DNA of 64,000 nt, taken from assembly GCF_043729335.1 (NCBI RefSeq), contig NZ_JAYTLQ010000057.1, forward strand, positions 1 to 64,000, in the 5' to 3' direction. The stretch comes from Crenothrix sp043729335 (lineage in GTDB: Bacteria; Pseudomonadota; Gammaproteobacteria; Methylococcales; Methylomonadaceae). The stretch's first letter is position 1. Each line of letters starts with the position of its first letter. This document shows positions 62,389 through 64,000 of this stretch, piece by piece. Below the pieces are notes generated by a model. That model worked only from the letters and a program-made list of their open reading frames with translations. It ran no database searches and had not been told where the DNA came from. A program made the translations under genes and the position numbers.

Positions 62389-64000
<1,612 letters not shown>

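Overview
The window looks like about 64 kb of chromosome from a gammaproteobacterium. The best markers are the order thrS-infC-rpmI-rplT-pheS-pheT-ihfA-MerR regulator-tRNA-Pro(GGG), the glnL-glnG (NtrB-NtrC) pair, biosynthetic speA, and the ubiK-comM neighbourhood. Moderate GC, many short dispersed palindromic repeats and several PAS/GAF/CHASE2 signalling proteins would fit a methanotroph-like lineage (Methylococcales), but no one-carbon gene is in the window, so that placement is inference only. There is no rRNA operon, no CRISPR array, no phage and no complete insertion sequence.

Layout. 0-3.1 kb is accessory: an AT-rich three-gene cluster (a TIGR04255-like protein and two unknowns), then a ParE/RelE-type toxin-antitoxin pair lying between two direct copies of a ~130 bp repeat; a third copy follows the tRNA methyltransferase gene. 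3.2-18 kb is mainly housekeeping: yfiC-type methyltransferase, a thiamine-diphosphate 2-keto acid decarboxylase, speE, ubiK, comM, a GAF-PP2C phosphatase convergent with a cyclic-nucleotide-binding-domain protein, pyrF, an L,D-transpeptidase lipoprotein, a Lon-like protease and an ABC exporter pair. 18.2-20.3 kb holds a VapBC-like pair, an unknown membrane protein and a damaged mlaC. 20.6-26 kb is a sensory operon: CheB-CheR-PAS (frameshifted), a PAS protein and a PAS-PAS-LuxR regulator. 26-29.8 kb is a complete homogentisate pathway (hppD, hmgA, fahA, maiA) in one tightly packed minus-strand operon.

30-39.6 kb is a minus-strand stress/proteostasis cluster: host-attachment-type protein, cbpM, cbpA, class I aldolase, lon, cytosolic Hsp20, MarC-type membrane protein, a membrane-anchored Hsp20, small secreted proteins and a DUF2934 protein, interrupted by MITE-like elements with CTAGTACT termini. 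40-43.7 kb holds an orphan, frameshifted type I restriction subunit hsdR with a palindromic repeat inserted in frame. 44-52 kb is the translation/IHF block, in which infC appears to start at AUC. 52-58.2 kb has a beta-hydroxyacid dehydrogenase, a BrnTA pair with broken toxin, speA, glnG and glnL. The right end carries a CHASE2 adenylate/guanylate cyclase, a secreted pentapeptide-repeat protein and the 3' part of an acetoacetyl-CoA synthetase that runs off the edge.

Four genes (mlaC, cheB-cheR, hsdR, brnT) each need one single-base correction to restore a family-typical protein, three of them at mononucleotide runs. Either these accessory genes are decaying or the sequence has indel errors; reads would decide. 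The strongest leads for something new are the AT-rich three-gene cluster at the left end, the Hsp20 whose C-terminal tail is written by a mobile repeat, and the kinase-less CheBR/PAS/LuxR operon.
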